A stretch of DNA of 19,847 nt from Limnochordia bacterium (GCA_023230925.1 JALNWK010000052.1:1-19847); one strand, 5' to 3'; shown: positions 6,659-14,967, counted from the stretch's first letter. Program-made: numbers and translations. The notes: generated by a model from the sequence alone, not told the origin.

Positions 6659-7507
6659 TTGCTTAGCAAACCAAAATGTATACCCTGTGCTCTGCGCCAA
6701 GTTTTAAGTACGGTCGGTCAAGTGACCGATGATATCCACGTGCAAAAGGACATTCTAGATGAGGCTATGGCTGCTCTTTTGAAGATGCCAGTCTTCGAAT
6801 TGAGTCCTGCTGAGCTTTCCACTAGGGCGATCAAAATAGCTTGCGAAATGCTAGATGATCCTGACCCCTACTACCAGGCTAAAAAGAAGTACAATGCTAT
6901 TGCCTTAGAGATGGAACCACATCTAGGGCAGATCCTAGAAGAACAAGAGCATCCTTTGTTTGCGGCATTACTACTTTCAGTGGCGGGGAACATTATTGAT
7001 CTTGGCATCCTAGAGCATATTGATATTGATCAGGCGATCCTCCGTGTCCTTGAAAACGGACTTGCGGTTAATGATTACCCAACGTTGCTGCGTCTGCTGG
7101 ATGATGCGGAACAGGTCCTCATCATTGGAGACAACGCCGGGGAGATTGTCTTTGATAAGCTCTTGTTAAAACAGCTAACCAGCTATGAGGTTTTCTATGC
7201 GGTGAGGGGTGGGCCGATCATTAACGATGCATGCCTAGAAGATGCCCTCGAGGTTGGGATTGATCAACTTGCTAAGGTGATCACAACTGGGTCAGATAGA
7301 CTGGGCATCACTGCAGATTGCTCCCCCGAGTTTTGGTTGTGCTTTGAGGAGGCAGATGTGATTATTGCCAAGGGGCAGGCAAACTTTGAAACGCTACAAC
7401 CACACCCCCGACTGTTTAACTTGTTGACTTGTAAGTGTGACTTAGTTGCCTCAGAGCTGGGGGTTTGTCTCAACGATTCAGTTCTTTATTTTCAAGGAAG
7501 ACTATAA
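6659..7507 (+). CDS. DUF89 / ARMT1-like damage-control phosphatase
   Basis: 282 aa from the TTG at 6659, with AAGGGTGA just upstream; no in-frame ATG lies early enough. The N-terminus CIPCALRQ (7-14) is the usual DUF89 opening. Metal- and phosphate-site motifs are IIGDNAGEIVFD (155-166), VRGGPIINDA (182-191), TGSDRLG (210-216) and AKGQANFE (237-244). DUF89 proteins are metal-dependent phosphatases; characterised members hydrolyse damaged or surplus phosphometabolites such as sugar phosphates or oxidised phosphopantetheine. This one looks like the short prokaryotic subfamily; its substrate cannot be read from sequence. It is first in a + strand run, 22 nt before glpP. Confidence 0.87.
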   Translation: MLSKPKCIPCALRQVLSTVGQVTDDIHVQKDILDEAMAALLKMPVFELSPAELSTRAIKIACEMLDDPDPYYQAKKKYNAIALEMEPHLGQILEEQEHPLFAALLLSVAGNIIDLGILEHIDIDQAILRVLENGLAVNDYPTLLRLLDDAEQVLIIGDNAGEIVFDKLLLKQLTSYEVFYAVRGGPIINDACLEDALEVGIDQLAKVITTGSDRLGITADCSPEFWLCFEEADVIIAKGQANFETLQPHPRLFNLLTCKCDLVASELGVCLNDSVLYFQGRL

Positions 7508-7529
7508 CGGTTAATCTGGGGGTTTAGAT

Positions 7530-8132
7530 ATGGGTAAGAGCTTACGAACAGATGACTTGTTGCAAAAACTTAAGCAAAAACCAGTGATTGCTGGCTTGCG
7601 GGATTTCACCCAGATTGATGAAGTCCTTGGCGCAGGATGCCAGGTTGTTTTTGCACTCCGTGGGGATGTCTTTCAGCTGAGAGATGTAAGCGAAAGATGT
7701 AAAAAGCACGATGCGCTGCTCTTTGTCCATGTGGATTTAATGCAGGGGATTGCCGCAGATGCAGCTGGATTACGTTTTATTAGTGAGTTAATGTATATCT
7801 CGGGCATTCTCACTACTCGGAGTTACTTGGTGAAGGCGGCAAAGGAGGCCGGGCTTCTGACCATAATGCGCCTTTTTTGCTTAGATACCGAAGCTTTACA
7901 GACTGGAATTCAGGCTTGCCGTAAGTGTCAACCCCATGCGGTAGAGGTTTTACCGGGGTTGGTGGCGCCAAAAATTGTCAGTCGGTTACCGAAGAAGGAT
8001 TTTCCGCCCTTAATCGCTGGAGGATTAATTAGTACCCTTGATGAGGCGAGGGATACCTTGGTCCCTGATATTGTTGGGTTTTCCAGTAGCAATAAGGAGT
8101 TGTGGCACAGTGACGCTAAGACCCTCCGTTGA
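7530..8132 (+). CDS. glpP: Glycerol-3-phosphate-responsive antiterminator GlpP
   Basis: 200 aa; a start at ATG 7530 with a GGGGGT-type SD about 7 nt upstream. The sequence follows B. subtilis GlpP along its length: KPVIAGLRD near residue 17, LLFVHVDLMQGI (63-74), GILTTRS (92-98), RLFCLDT (114-120), VEVLPGL (138-144), LIAGGLI (161-167) and FSSSNKELW (184-192). GlpP is an RNA-binding antiterminator that, with glycerol-3-phosphate, lets transcription read through leader terminators of glp genes. No glpF, glpK or glpD is in the window, so its targets lie elsewhere. The 3' end overlaps the HAD phosphatase start by 23 nt, implying translational coupling. Confidence 0.92.
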   Translation: MGKSLRTDDLLQKLKQKPVIAGLRDFTQIDEVLGAGCQVVFALRGDVFQLRDVSERCKKHDALLFVHVDLMQGIAADAAGLRFISELMYISGILTTRSYLVKAAKEAGLLTIMRLFCLDTEALQTGIQACRKCQPHAVEVLPGLVAPKIVSRLPKKDFPPLIAGGLISTLDEARDTLVPDIVGFSSSNKELWHSDAKTLR

Positions 8133-8961
8133 TAGACTATACAAGGGATATATGTTTGATCTAGATGGCACCATCTACTTTGGGAGCAGGTTACTACCCG
8201 GTGCCCGTGAGGTTGTGGAGTACCTAAAGAACGCGGGAAGACGTGTTCTGTTTTTGACGAATAACCCTCTTTTGACCCGCGAGGACTATGCAGATAAGCT
8301 TACACACATGGGTATTAGCACCACACCGGAACAGGTTCTTTCTTCCGCCGATATATTGGCCATACATCTTAGTGGGAAACACGCGGGTTGTAGTGCCTAT
8401 GTTCTTGGGGAAGCACCGCTGATCAGTACCCTGCGGCAAAGCGGGGTCCAAGTTATCGAAGAGCCGGTGCCGGATCAGAAAGTAGATTATGTAGTGGCCT
8501 CCTTCGATCGTACCTTTAATTATGAAAAGCTAAACCACGGCATGCAGTTACTTCTAAACGGTGCCACCTTAATTGCTACCCACGCGGATCCGGCCTGTCC
8601 TTGGGATGGGGGACTAATCCCCGATGCGGGACCGATTATCGCGGCCCTAACGGTATGCGCTGGGAAAAGACTAGATTGGATCGCTGGAAAACCGTCTCTG
8701 CTTACATTAGGGGTGGCCTTGGCACAGATCGGTTGCTCCTCCGGCGAAACCCTTATGGTTGGAGATCGCCTAGCCACAGATATCCAATTGGGTGCCGATC
8801 ATGGGATGGATACCGCTTTTGTCTTGACCGGAGGAGATACAGAGCAAGACATCTTTAACTATGAGTTTCGTCCAACCTACGTGTTGCATAACCTGTGGGA
8901 TATTCTGCCCCGGGCGGTTTCGGCGGAGATTTTGGAAAAGGGGGCTAGCGACGCGCGATAG
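8110..8961 (+). CDS. HAD-IIA family phosphatase (NagD / p-nitrophenyl-phosphatase type)
   Basis: 283 aa from the GTG at 8110, with an AAGGAGT 9-10 nt upstream inside glpP. The frame is open earlier, but that part only shadows glpP. An ATG at 8152 would remove residues before the catalytic motif. HAD motifs: D17-x-D19-GT (motif I), FLTNN (48-52, motif II), AGKPS with K194 (motif III), GDRLATD (218-224, motif IV). The cap of about 110-140 residues between motifs II and III is type C2, as in NagD, AraL and glycerol-phosphate phosphatases. Its overlap with glpP makes glycerol phosphate or a related triose/polyol phosphate an attractive but unproved substrate. Confidence 0.87.
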   Translation: MTLRPSVDRLYKGYMFDLDGTIYFGSRLLPGAREVVEYLKNAGRRVLFLTNNPLLTREDYADKLTHMGISTTPEQVLSSADILAIHLSGKHAGCSAYVLGEAPLISTLRQSGVQVIEEPVPDQKVDYVVASFDRTFNYEKLNHGMQLLLNGATLIATHADPACPWDGGLIPDAGPIIAALTVCAGKRLDWIAGKPSLLTLGVALAQIGCSSGETLMVGDRLATDIQLGADHGMDTAFVLTGGDTEQDIFNYEFRPTYVLHNLWDILPRAVSAEILEKGASDAR

Positions 8962-8963
8962 CT

Positions 8964-9602
8964 ATGAGCACATATCCCCGTCTTGGTACCGATGAATCGG
9001 GAAAGGGCGACTATTTTGGTTACTTGATTACAGCCGGTGCAGTGGTCAGTGGTCCTGAGGATGAAGTACGCCTAAAAGATCTTGGAGTAATGGATAGTAA
9101 GAGGATCACAGATAACAGGGCGCTGGAGTTAGCGGGTAAGATTAAGGGCTTTTTGCCCTATGAGATCGTTGAGATGTCACCGAGTAAGTATAACCAGCTT
9201 TATCCGAAATTCGGTAATCTGAACAAGCTTTTGGCCTGGATGCACGCACGGGTCATCGAGAATTTGCTCAGCCGATGTCCCTGTCAGGTTGTTATTGTAG
9301 ATAAGTTTGCCGACGAAGGGGTTTTGCGGTCTAGTTTGATGAGCAAGGGTCAGAATGTGCCCCTTGTGCAAAGAACTCATGCAGAGGTGGACCTGGCGGT
9401 AGCCGCAGCTTCGATTTTGGCCCGGGCCCGGTTTCTTGAGACCTTGGATAAACTATCACAGACCGCTGGGATGACGCTTCCTAAGGGAGCCGTTACCGTG
9501 ATTGAGCCAGCGAAGGAAGTCGTTGCAAAGAACGGACCGGAGTCTCTTGGTAGTGTTGCTAAGCTACACTTTAAAGTCACAAAGTCGGTATTGGGGGAAT
9601 AG
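8964..9602 (+). CDS. rnhC: Short ribonuclease HIII
   Basis: 212 aa; ATG 2 nt after the preceding stop, with no good SD, so probably translationally coupled. GTDESGKGDYFG (8-19) is the HIII signature with D10 and E11. The other expected acidic pair is D113 and D117 in IVDKFADEGV. GNLNKLLAWMHA (84-95) and AAASILARARF (147-157) also fit. RNase HIII cuts RNA in RNA/DNA hybrids in a metal-dependent way. Bacillus HIII is about 310 aa with an N-terminal TBP-like substrate-binding domain; that domain is absent here, leaving only the catalytic domain. Confidence 0.9.
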   Translation: MSTYPRLGTDESGKGDYFGYLITAGAVVSGPEDEVRLKDLGVMDSKRITDNRALELAGKIKGFLPYEIVEMSPSKYNQLYPKFGNLNKLLAWMHARVIENLLSRCPCQVVIVDKFADEGVLRSSLMSKGQNVPLVQRTHAEVDLAVAAASILARARFLETLDKLSQTAGMTLPKGAVTVIEPAKEVVAKNGPESLGSVAKLHFKVTKSVLGE

Positions 9603-9605
9603 ACT

Positions 9606-9636
9606 AGAGAGCCGATTTCGTCTCTGGAGTTTTTTT
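9606..9636 (+). terminator. Weak hairpin plus seven T after rnhC
   Basis: AGAGA (9606-9610) pairs with TCTCT (9621-9625), and CGA pairs with TCG inside. A GGAG gap then leads to seven T (9630-9636). The stem is short and interrupted, so at most partial termination is likely. Confidence 0.35.
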
Positions 9637-9729
9637 CCCGCGTGTCTTGTACAGACTAAGAAACAGAAGGAGATTATCTCCCCTTTGCCGAAAATAGGGA
9701 GCAAGTTGGGGTTTGGAAGGGGTAACAAG

Positions 9730-10710
9730 TTGAGTCGAGCATGGGTGAATGAACTAAAGGAAGGCCAACAAGTGGCCGAGTTTTATGCGCTGAAAGACAA
9801 ACGTCTGATGCCATTTAAGCAAAAGGACGGCAATTTCCTCATGGCCGTACTGTCCGATCGGACTGGCGATGTCCGGGCGGTGATGTGGGAAGGGGCCGAC
9901 AAATTAGAAGATACCATCGAGGTTGGTCGAGTAGTCTATGTTGTTGGTCGGGTGGAGTCCTTCCGGGGCGAGCCCCAACTGGTGCTAACCTCCATTCAAA
10001 GGACACTGGATGAAAACATTGATGCTATGGTTTTTCTACCGTCTACTACCCAAGACCGTCAGGAAATGGTGGAGCGACTTAAGGCCATTATCGGGAGCAT
10101 TGCCCAACCGCATCTATCCGCGTTGCTTAACCAAGGATTACTGGAGAATGATGGGTTACTGGAGCGGTTTACCCTGGCTCCCGCGGCGAAGTCAATGCAC
10201 CAAGCCTACATTGGTGGGCTCCTAGAGCATACCCTTAACGTGGCGGCCCTATGTCAGGCTGCTGTTCGATTGTATCCTTCGGTAGACCGAGACTTGTTAG
10301 TGGCCGGTGCGATTCTTCATGATCTAGGAAAGGTTGAGGAGTATACCTGGACGACCGTAGTAGATCTCTCTGATCCCGGTAAGCTCCTAGGACATATTGT
10401 CATCGGTGGGAAAATGGTAGATAACATGATCCAGGCAATCGAAGGGTTCCCTGCAGAACTCGGTCTACGACTTCAGCACATGATTGTCAGTCATCACGGC
10501 GAGCTGGAATGGGGGTCGCCCAAACAACCCCAGACGTTGGAGGCATGTATTCTTCATTTTGCAGATAACATGGATGCCCAATGTAGTAGGTTCCAGCAGA
10601 TTCTGTTTGATGAATCGGAAGACCAGTGGACCAGCTACGATCAAAGATTGGGACGGCAGCTGTTTGTGGGTGAGGCGAAGGGGTCAAGATTGGTGGGGGG
10701 AACCGGTTGA
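9730..10710 (+). CDS. yhaM: YhaM-like 3'-5' exoribonuclease (OB fold + HD domain)
   Basis: 326 aa from the TTG at 9730, with GGAAGGGG ending 7 nt upstream. The frame runs back to 9502 inside rnhC, but nothing there resembles the family. Residues about 10-92 fit an OB-fold nucleic-acid-binding domain (FLMAVLSDRTGDVRAVMWEG, then VYVVGRVESFRGEPQL). From about 155 it is an HD phosphohydrolase domain: HQAYIGGLLEHT (157-168), H197-D198 in AILHDLGK, H222, H255-H256 and D279 in FADNMDA. B. subtilis YhaM, 314 aa, degrades RNA and single-stranded DNA from the 3' end with the same domain order. Its stop overlaps the next start (TTGA). Confidence 0.88.
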   Translation: MSRAWVNELKEGQQVAEFYALKDKRLMPFKQKDGNFLMAVLSDRTGDVRAVMWEGADKLEDTIEVGRVVYVVGRVESFRGEPQLVLTSIQRTLDENIDAMVFLPSTTQDRQEMVERLKAIIGSIAQPHLSALLNQGLLENDGLLERFTLAPAAKSMHQAYIGGLLEHTLNVAALCQAAVRLYPSVDRDLLVAGAILHDLGKVEEYTWTTVVDLSDPGKLLGHIVIGGKMVDNMIQAIEGFPAELGLRLQHMIVSHHGELEWGSPKQPQTLEACILHFADNMDAQCSRFQQILFDESEDQWTSYDQRLGRQLFVGEAKGSRLVGGTG

Positions 10711-11309
10711 AGGAACACTATTTTTCGAAAGACCCCCAAGTAGTATCGGATGTACGACAGATCGAAGTCACTTTACGGGGAGAGACCTATCGGTTTTACA
10801 CTGACCGGGGCGTATTTTCCTATCGGGATATTGATCCTGGCAGTCGGATTTTGATTGAAAATATGGAGATTGCAGATCGGGGAACGGTTTTAGATCTCGG
10901 ATGCGGTTACGGACCTATTGGGATTGTGGCTGCAAGGCTTTCCCCAAAGGCTTTGGTGTATCTGGTGGATGTAAATCAAAGGGCTGTGGAACTGTGTCAG
11001 AAAAACATTGACATAAATTCCCTAGAAAATGCTACGGCCTTTGCCAGTGACGGATTTGCCAGTATAGATCAGCTACGGTTTGATATGATTCTCTGTAATC
11101 CGCCGATTCGGGCGGGAAAGCGAGTGGTCTATCCGCTCATCTCCCAGTCCTTTGAACGCCTGTACGCCCGAGGCTCTTTATGGTTGGTTGTTCGTAAGAA
11201 GCAAGGCGCGGCGAGTATGACTGAGTATGTTCATACACTATTTGGCAACTGCCAGATAGTCAAGAAGAAGGCCGGATACGTCGTACTTAAGGCAGTGAAA
11301 ACATCCTAG
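10707..11309 (+). CDS. RsmC-like class I SAM-dependent methyltransferase
   Basis: 200 aa from the TTG at 10707, which overlaps the preceding stop by 4 nt; GGGGGG at 10695-10700 is the SD. The N-terminus HYFSKDPQV is typical of the small RsmC-like proteins. The SAM-binding motif I is VLDLGCGYGPIGI (61-73), an acidic D88 follows in YLVDVN, and the base-methylating signature is CNPPIRAG (130-137). E. coli RsmC methylates G1207 of 16S rRNA. Bacillota proteins of this length (YbxB-type) have only the catalytic half, and their targets are less certain. Placement next to an RNA exonuclease fits an RNA role. Confidence 0.86.
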   Translation: MKEHYFSKDPQVVSDVRQIEVTLRGETYRFYTDRGVFSYRDIDPGSRILIENMEIADRGTVLDLGCGYGPIGIVAARLSPKALVYLVDVNQRAVELCQKNIDINSLENATAFASDGFASIDQLRFDMILCNPPIRAGKRVVYPLISQSFERLYARGSLWLVVRKKQGAASMTEYVHTLFGNCQIVKKKAGYVVLKAVKTS

Positions 11310-11389
11310 AGCAGGGAATCTATGTTGCTTTATAGAATATACTTTTATCCAGATTAACAGCTAAGATTAAGAGCTAAGGAGATTTGCCT

Positions 11390-12670
11390 ATGGCTTTGCT
11401 GCGGATTGTGGGCGGTATACCACTAGAAGGAGAAGTAATGATCAGCGGTGCAAAGAACTCCGCTTCGGTGCTTTTACCTGCCTGTTTGCTTACTTCCGAA
11501 ACCTGTATACTAGATAACGTACCTGAAATAACCGATGTTGACACCCTACTTGGGATTCTCACCCAATTGGGTGCTAGAATAGAGAAACAAGACGATGAAG
11601 TTTTGGTTAACTCGGCGAGCATTTATGAGCCGGTGGTACCCTATGATTTAGCTAGAAAACTGCGGGCATCAAGCCTTTTTCTTGGACCTTTACTGGCCCG
11701 ATTTAAGGAGGCCAAAGTGGCGATGCCCGGAGGCTGTGATATTGGATCCCGCAGTCTGGATCTACACATTAAGGGTTTACGGGCCTTAGGGGCCGAAATA
11801 TCTGTGGAACACGGGTATCTTGTAGGTAAGGCTAGCAAATTGCAGGGGTGCGAGATCTACCTTGACTTTCCCAGCGTTGGTGCCACAGAAAACTTAATGA
11901 TGGCAGCCAGCCTTGCGGAAGGAACTACGGTGATTCAAAACGCTGCCAAGGAACCGGAGATTGTGGACTTGGCCAACTTTTTAACCGCCATTGGCGCCCG
12001 GGTGCGTGGGGCCGGAACCGATGTGCTACGGATCGAAGGGGCCGAGAAACTAGGTGGTGTTAGGCATACGGTAATTCCTGATCGGATCGAGGCAGGCACT
12101 TATCTTTTAGCCGGGCTAATTACTGGAGGCAGAGTTACCGTTTGTAATGTCATCCCGAAGCACTTGGAGGCGGTTGTGGCCAAGCTTGAGGAAACCGGCG
12201 CTATGTTTGAAGTCGGTGAAGAGGAGATTACCTGTTGGTGCACGGGTAGACTGCGTTCGGTCCAGGTGAAGACCATGCCCTATCCCGGTTTTCCTACAGA
12301 TTTACAGCCCCAGTTGACCGCTTTACTTATGCTTTGTGAGGGGACAGGCATTGTTAATGAGCGGGTCTTTGAAGACCGTTTTGGGCATATAGATGAGCTA
12401 AGACGTCTTGGGGGAGATATCAAGACCGATGGACAGACCGCAGTTGTCAATGGGGTCACCGCGCTGCTTGGAGCGCCGGTAAAGGCTGCAGATCTGCGGA
12501 TGGGTGCAGCGTTGATCCTGGCGGCCTTAGCTGCGCAAGGAGAATCACTAGTCGATGGTGTAAACCACATTGACCGGGGCTATGGTCACCTCGAGAGGAA
12601 ACTGGCAGGGATTGGTGCTAACATTAAACGGATAGATGCATCTGTGAGGAAGTTTACGCTAACAGGCTAA
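11390..12670 (+). CDS. murA: UDP-N-acetylglucosamine 1-carboxyvinyltransferase MurA
   Basis: 426 aa from the ATG at 11390, with AGGAG at 11377-11381 (8-nt spacing). MurA adds the enolpyruvyl group of PEP to UDP-GlcNAc, the first committed step of peptidoglycan synthesis in the cytoplasm. Visible key residues are K22 in GAKNS (20-24), R92 in LRASS, the catalytic cysteine C116 in MPGGCDIGSR (112-121; Cys115 of E. coli) and the catalytic aspartate D304 in FPTDLQPQ. The cysteine implies normal fosfomycin sensitivity at this site. Length matches the family (417-430 aa). An 80-nt gap from the previous gene contains a possible -10 (TATACT, 11338-11343) but no good -35. Confidence 0.94.
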   Translation: MALLRIVGGIPLEGEVMISGAKNSASVLLPACLLTSETCILDNVPEITDVDTLLGILTQLGARIEKQDDEVLVNSASIYEPVVPYDLARKLRASSLFLGPLLARFKEAKVAMPGGCDIGSRSLDLHIKGLRALGAEISVEHGYLVGKASKLQGCEIYLDFPSVGATENLMMAASLAEGTTVIQNAAKEPEIVDLANFLTAIGARVRGAGTDVLRIEGAEKLGGVRHTVIPDRIEAGTYLLAGLITGGRVTVCNVIPKHLEAVVAKLEETGAMFEVGEEEITCWCTGRLRSVQVKTMPYPGFPTDLQPQLTALLMLCEGTGIVNERVFEDRFGHIDELRRLGGDIKTDGQTAVVNGVTALLGAPVKAADLRMGAALILAALAAQGESLVDGVNHIDRGYGHLERKLAGIGANIKRIDASVRKFTLTG

Positions 12671-12685
12671 CACTGGAGGGATTCC

Positions 12686-13477
12686 ATGGGCCGGATTGTG
12701 TTTGCAGCTCTAAGCCCCCATGCTGCTGTACTGATCGACAGGATCGGGGGCATACGAACCAGACAAGTCCAAAACACGGTGGAGGCGTTGGAGGCCTTGC
12801 GGAATAGGCTTGAGGTCAAGAGGCCAGAAACGCTCATTGTTCTAAGCCCCCACATCAACCCAGGCCCTGCAGTGCTAGATGAGAAGCAACTTATCGGGGA
12901 TTTTGGCGACTTCGATCATCCCGAGATGAAGCTTAAGTTTGCAGCGAATCAAGTCTTCAATCAAGCCCTGTGCTCTACGGCTGGCTTGGCCTCCTTTCCT
13001 TTGCATAAAGTCTATGGTGCTTTGGATTATGCTAGCTTGGTTCCCCTATATTTTCTGTGTCAGGGGATTGCTCCAAAGGTAGTAAGTCTAGGAGTAGGGT
13101 TTCCCTCTCCCCAAGATGCATGGCAGTTTGGAGAGATTATTGCAAGTACGATCCAAAGGCAAGGCGGCAACTATGGCTTGATCGCGAGTGGGGACCTGTC
13201 CCACCGCCTAACCGCGGATGGTCCGGCGGGGTATCATCCCGATGGAGCGAGATTTGATCGGTTATTGCTCGAATTACTAGAAAAATGTGATGTCGAAGGC
13301 CTTTTCAATCTGCCCTTTGAGTTCATTGAAAATGCGGGTCAGTGTGGACTCGGTCCTCTAGGTGTAGTGTTATCCTGCATTAGGGGTGGTCTGCAAAGAA
13401 CCGAGGTCTTGTCATATGAAGGGCCCTTTGGGGTGGGGTATGGTGTTGTGGATTTTCTCCTGGAAGGAGGACCGTAA
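12686..13477 (+). CDS. LigB / MEMO-like protein of an AmmeMemoRadiSam-type cluster
   Basis: 263 aa; ATG with CTGGAGGG-type SD 8-10 nt upstream. The pattern is that of class III extradiol dioxygenase (LigB) relatives: SPHAAVL (H12), VLSPHINPG (H56), LDYASLVPL (D114), ASGDLSHRL (H173), GYHPDG (H184) and ENAGQCGLGPLG. Several histidines could hold a metal. The family lies near human MEMO1, whose biochemical role is debated, so I do not infer ring-cleavage activity. In many clostridia this domain is fused to AMMECR1 in one chain of about 460 aa; here the AMMECR1 domain is the next gene, starting 2 nt after this stop. Confidence 0.84.
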   Translation: MGRIVFAALSPHAAVLIDRIGGIRTRQVQNTVEALEALRNRLEVKRPETLIVLSPHINPGPAVLDEKQLIGDFGDFDHPEMKLKFAANQVFNQALCSTAGLASFPLHKVYGALDYASLVPLYFLCQGIAPKVVSLGVGFPSPQDAWQFGEIIASTIQRQGGNYGLIASGDLSHRLTADGPAGYHPDGARFDRLLLELLEKCDVEGLFNLPFEFIENAGQCGLGPLGVVLSCIRGGLQRTEVLSYEGPFGVGYGVVDFLLEGGP

Positions 13478-13478
13478 G

Positions 13479-13976
13479 GTGGCTCATCCTCTAGTTGAAA
13501 TAGCCAAACATGCTGTAAACACCTACGTGAGGGAAGGACGGGTGGTTCCGCCCAAGGGAGTCTTTACTACTCCTGCCGCGGCTTTTGTTTCATTACACAG
13601 GAATGGCAGCCTGCGGGGCTGTATGGGGACGATTGAACCGACTAAGCCTTCTGTAGAAGAAGAGGTCATCGCCAATGCAATCAGTGCTGCAACCCGGGAT
13701 CCCCGATTCTTACCAGTTAAGGTAACTGAACTGGAGGATCTGCACTATGCGGTGGATGTGTTAAGTACACCCGAAGAGATTAACAGTGTGGCCATGTTAG
13801 ACCCTAAGGAATACGGAGTAATTATCAGTTTTGGTACGCGGAAGGGCGTGTTATTACCTGATCTACCCGGGATAGATCGCCCAGAGAAGCAAGTTGAGAT
13901 TGCTAGGCAAAAGGCGGGGATTCCGGAGAACGCAGATTACCGACTATCCAGGTTCCAGGTGGATAGGTATTCCTAG
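13479..13976 (+). CDS. AMMECR1 domain protein (AmmeMemoRadiSam system protein A)
   Basis: 165 aa from the GTG at 13479, with AAGGAGG at 13464-13470 inside the end of the preceding gene. The frame is open further upstream but only overlaps that gene. The hallmark LRGCMGTIEP (45-54) and AATRDPRF (70-77) identify AMMECR1. The domain is conserved from bacteria to humans; its molecular function is not settled. Tight coupling to the LigB/MEMO-like and radical-SAM genes indicates a shared task. Confidence 0.91.
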   Translation: MAHPLVEIAKHAVNTYVREGRVVPPKGVFTTPAAAFVSLHRNGSLRGCMGTIEPTKPSVEEEVIANAISAATRDPRFLPVKVTELEDLHYAVDVLSTPEEINSVAMLDPKEYGVIISFGTRKGVLLPDLPGIDRPEKQVEIARQKAGIPENADYRLSRFQVDRYS

Positions 13977-13989
13977 TAAGGAGAATCCC

Positions 13990-14967
13990 ATGGATAAGGT
14001 GAGTAGGTACCAAAGGCGAAGCGAAGACTCTGTTCGTTGTATGCTGTGTCCCCACTATTGTCTACTGCATCCAGGGGAGAGGGGACGTTGCGTGGGGCGG
14101 CAGAACAACCAGGGTCGACTGATCTCCTCTAATTACGGACAGGTGGCAGCTTTGGCCCTGGATCCGATCGAGAAGAAGCCTTTGTACCATTTCCATCCTG
14201 GTGGCCAGATTCTATCCTTAGGGACCACTGGCTGCAATTTCCGCTGTTCATTCTGCCAAAACTGGGAGATCTCCCAAAGAGAGACAACCACAAAATACTA
14301 TGATCCCGAAGAGATTGTTGTTATGGCTGAGGGCTTAAGCGATTGTCTGGGCTTGGCCTTTACATATTCAGAGCCGATGATTTGGTATGATTTCGTCTAT
14401 GATACCGCAATGCTGGCGAAAAACGCCAATTTGAACAACATATTGATTACAAACGGATTTGTGAACAAGAAACCGCTGCAGCGATTGCTTCAATGTATAG
14501 ATGGGGTTAATCTGGACATCAAGTCCTTTTCCCCCGATTTCTACCGGAAGTATTGTGGGGGCATGCTATCTGCTGTATTAGATAGTGCCATCGTAATCAA
14601 GGAACAGTGTCATTTGGAGATCACCTACCTGATTATCCCCGATCTTAACGATGATGCAGATGAGATCACGAAATTCTCTTACTGGGTCGCAGATAACCTT
14701 GGTCAAGAGACACCGGTTCACTTTACCCGGTATTTCCCTGAGTTCAGATTGAGCCTATCCCCTACACCTGTGGAGACACTGTGGAAGGCAAAGGAACTTG
14801 CGGAAAGGGTGCTGGAATATGTTTATCTAGGTAACGTTGCAGATGGATCAGGCACCTACTGCCCCGAGTGTGGTAGACTTGTTATCACCAGGGAGGGCTA
14901 CCGGATTAGTAGCATCCTTGAAGATGACAAGTGTCCTGAATGCGGTCGGATAGTAGTCTATAGCTAG
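13990..14967 (+). CDS. AmmeMemoRadiSam system radical-SAM enzyme
   Basis: 325 aa from the ATG at 13990, AAGGAG at 13978-13983. Domains in order: an N-terminal cysteine set (C17, C20, C24, C34) in VRCMLCPHYC and GRCVGR; the radical-SAM cluster C82-xxx-C86-xx-C89 in TGCNFRCSFCQNWEISQ; a GLAFTYSEP stretch; a VNLDIKSF strand; and a C-terminal zinc-ribbon-like pair CPEC (291-294) and CPEC (315-318). It resembles pyruvate-formate-lyase activating enzymes and is often misannotated so. It is last in the three-gene set. The zinc-ribbon-like tail is a distinctive feature to compare with other members. Confidence 0.92.
   Translation: MDKVSRYQRRSEDSVRCMLCPHYCLLHPGERGRCVGRQNNQGRLISSNYGQVAALALDPIEKKPLYHFHPGGQILSLGTTGCNFRCSFCQNWEISQRETTTKYYDPEEIVVMAEGLSDCLGLAFTYSEPMIWYDFVYDTAMLAKNANLNNILITNGFVNKKPLQRLLQCIDGVNLDIKSFSPDFYRKYCGGMLSAVLDSAIVIKEQCHLEITYLIIPDLNDDADEITKFSYWVADNLGQETPVHFTRYFPEFRLSLSPTPVETLWKAKELAERVLEYVYLGNVADGSGTYCPECGRLVITREGYRISSILEDDKCPECGRIVVYS

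Noticed and set aside
8038..8109. Upstream extension of the HAD phosphatase
   Set aside because: This part is glpP read in another frame; the GTG at 8110 has AAGGAGT upstream and lies just before the catalytic motif.
9502..9729. Upstream extension of the YhaM-like protein
   Set aside because: It overlaps rnhC and crosses a candidate terminator; family similarity begins at about the TTG at 9730.
12280..12858. Open frames on the - strand inside murA and the following gene
   Set aside because: They are low-complexity reverse-strand shadows of well-supported genes with no family-like motif.
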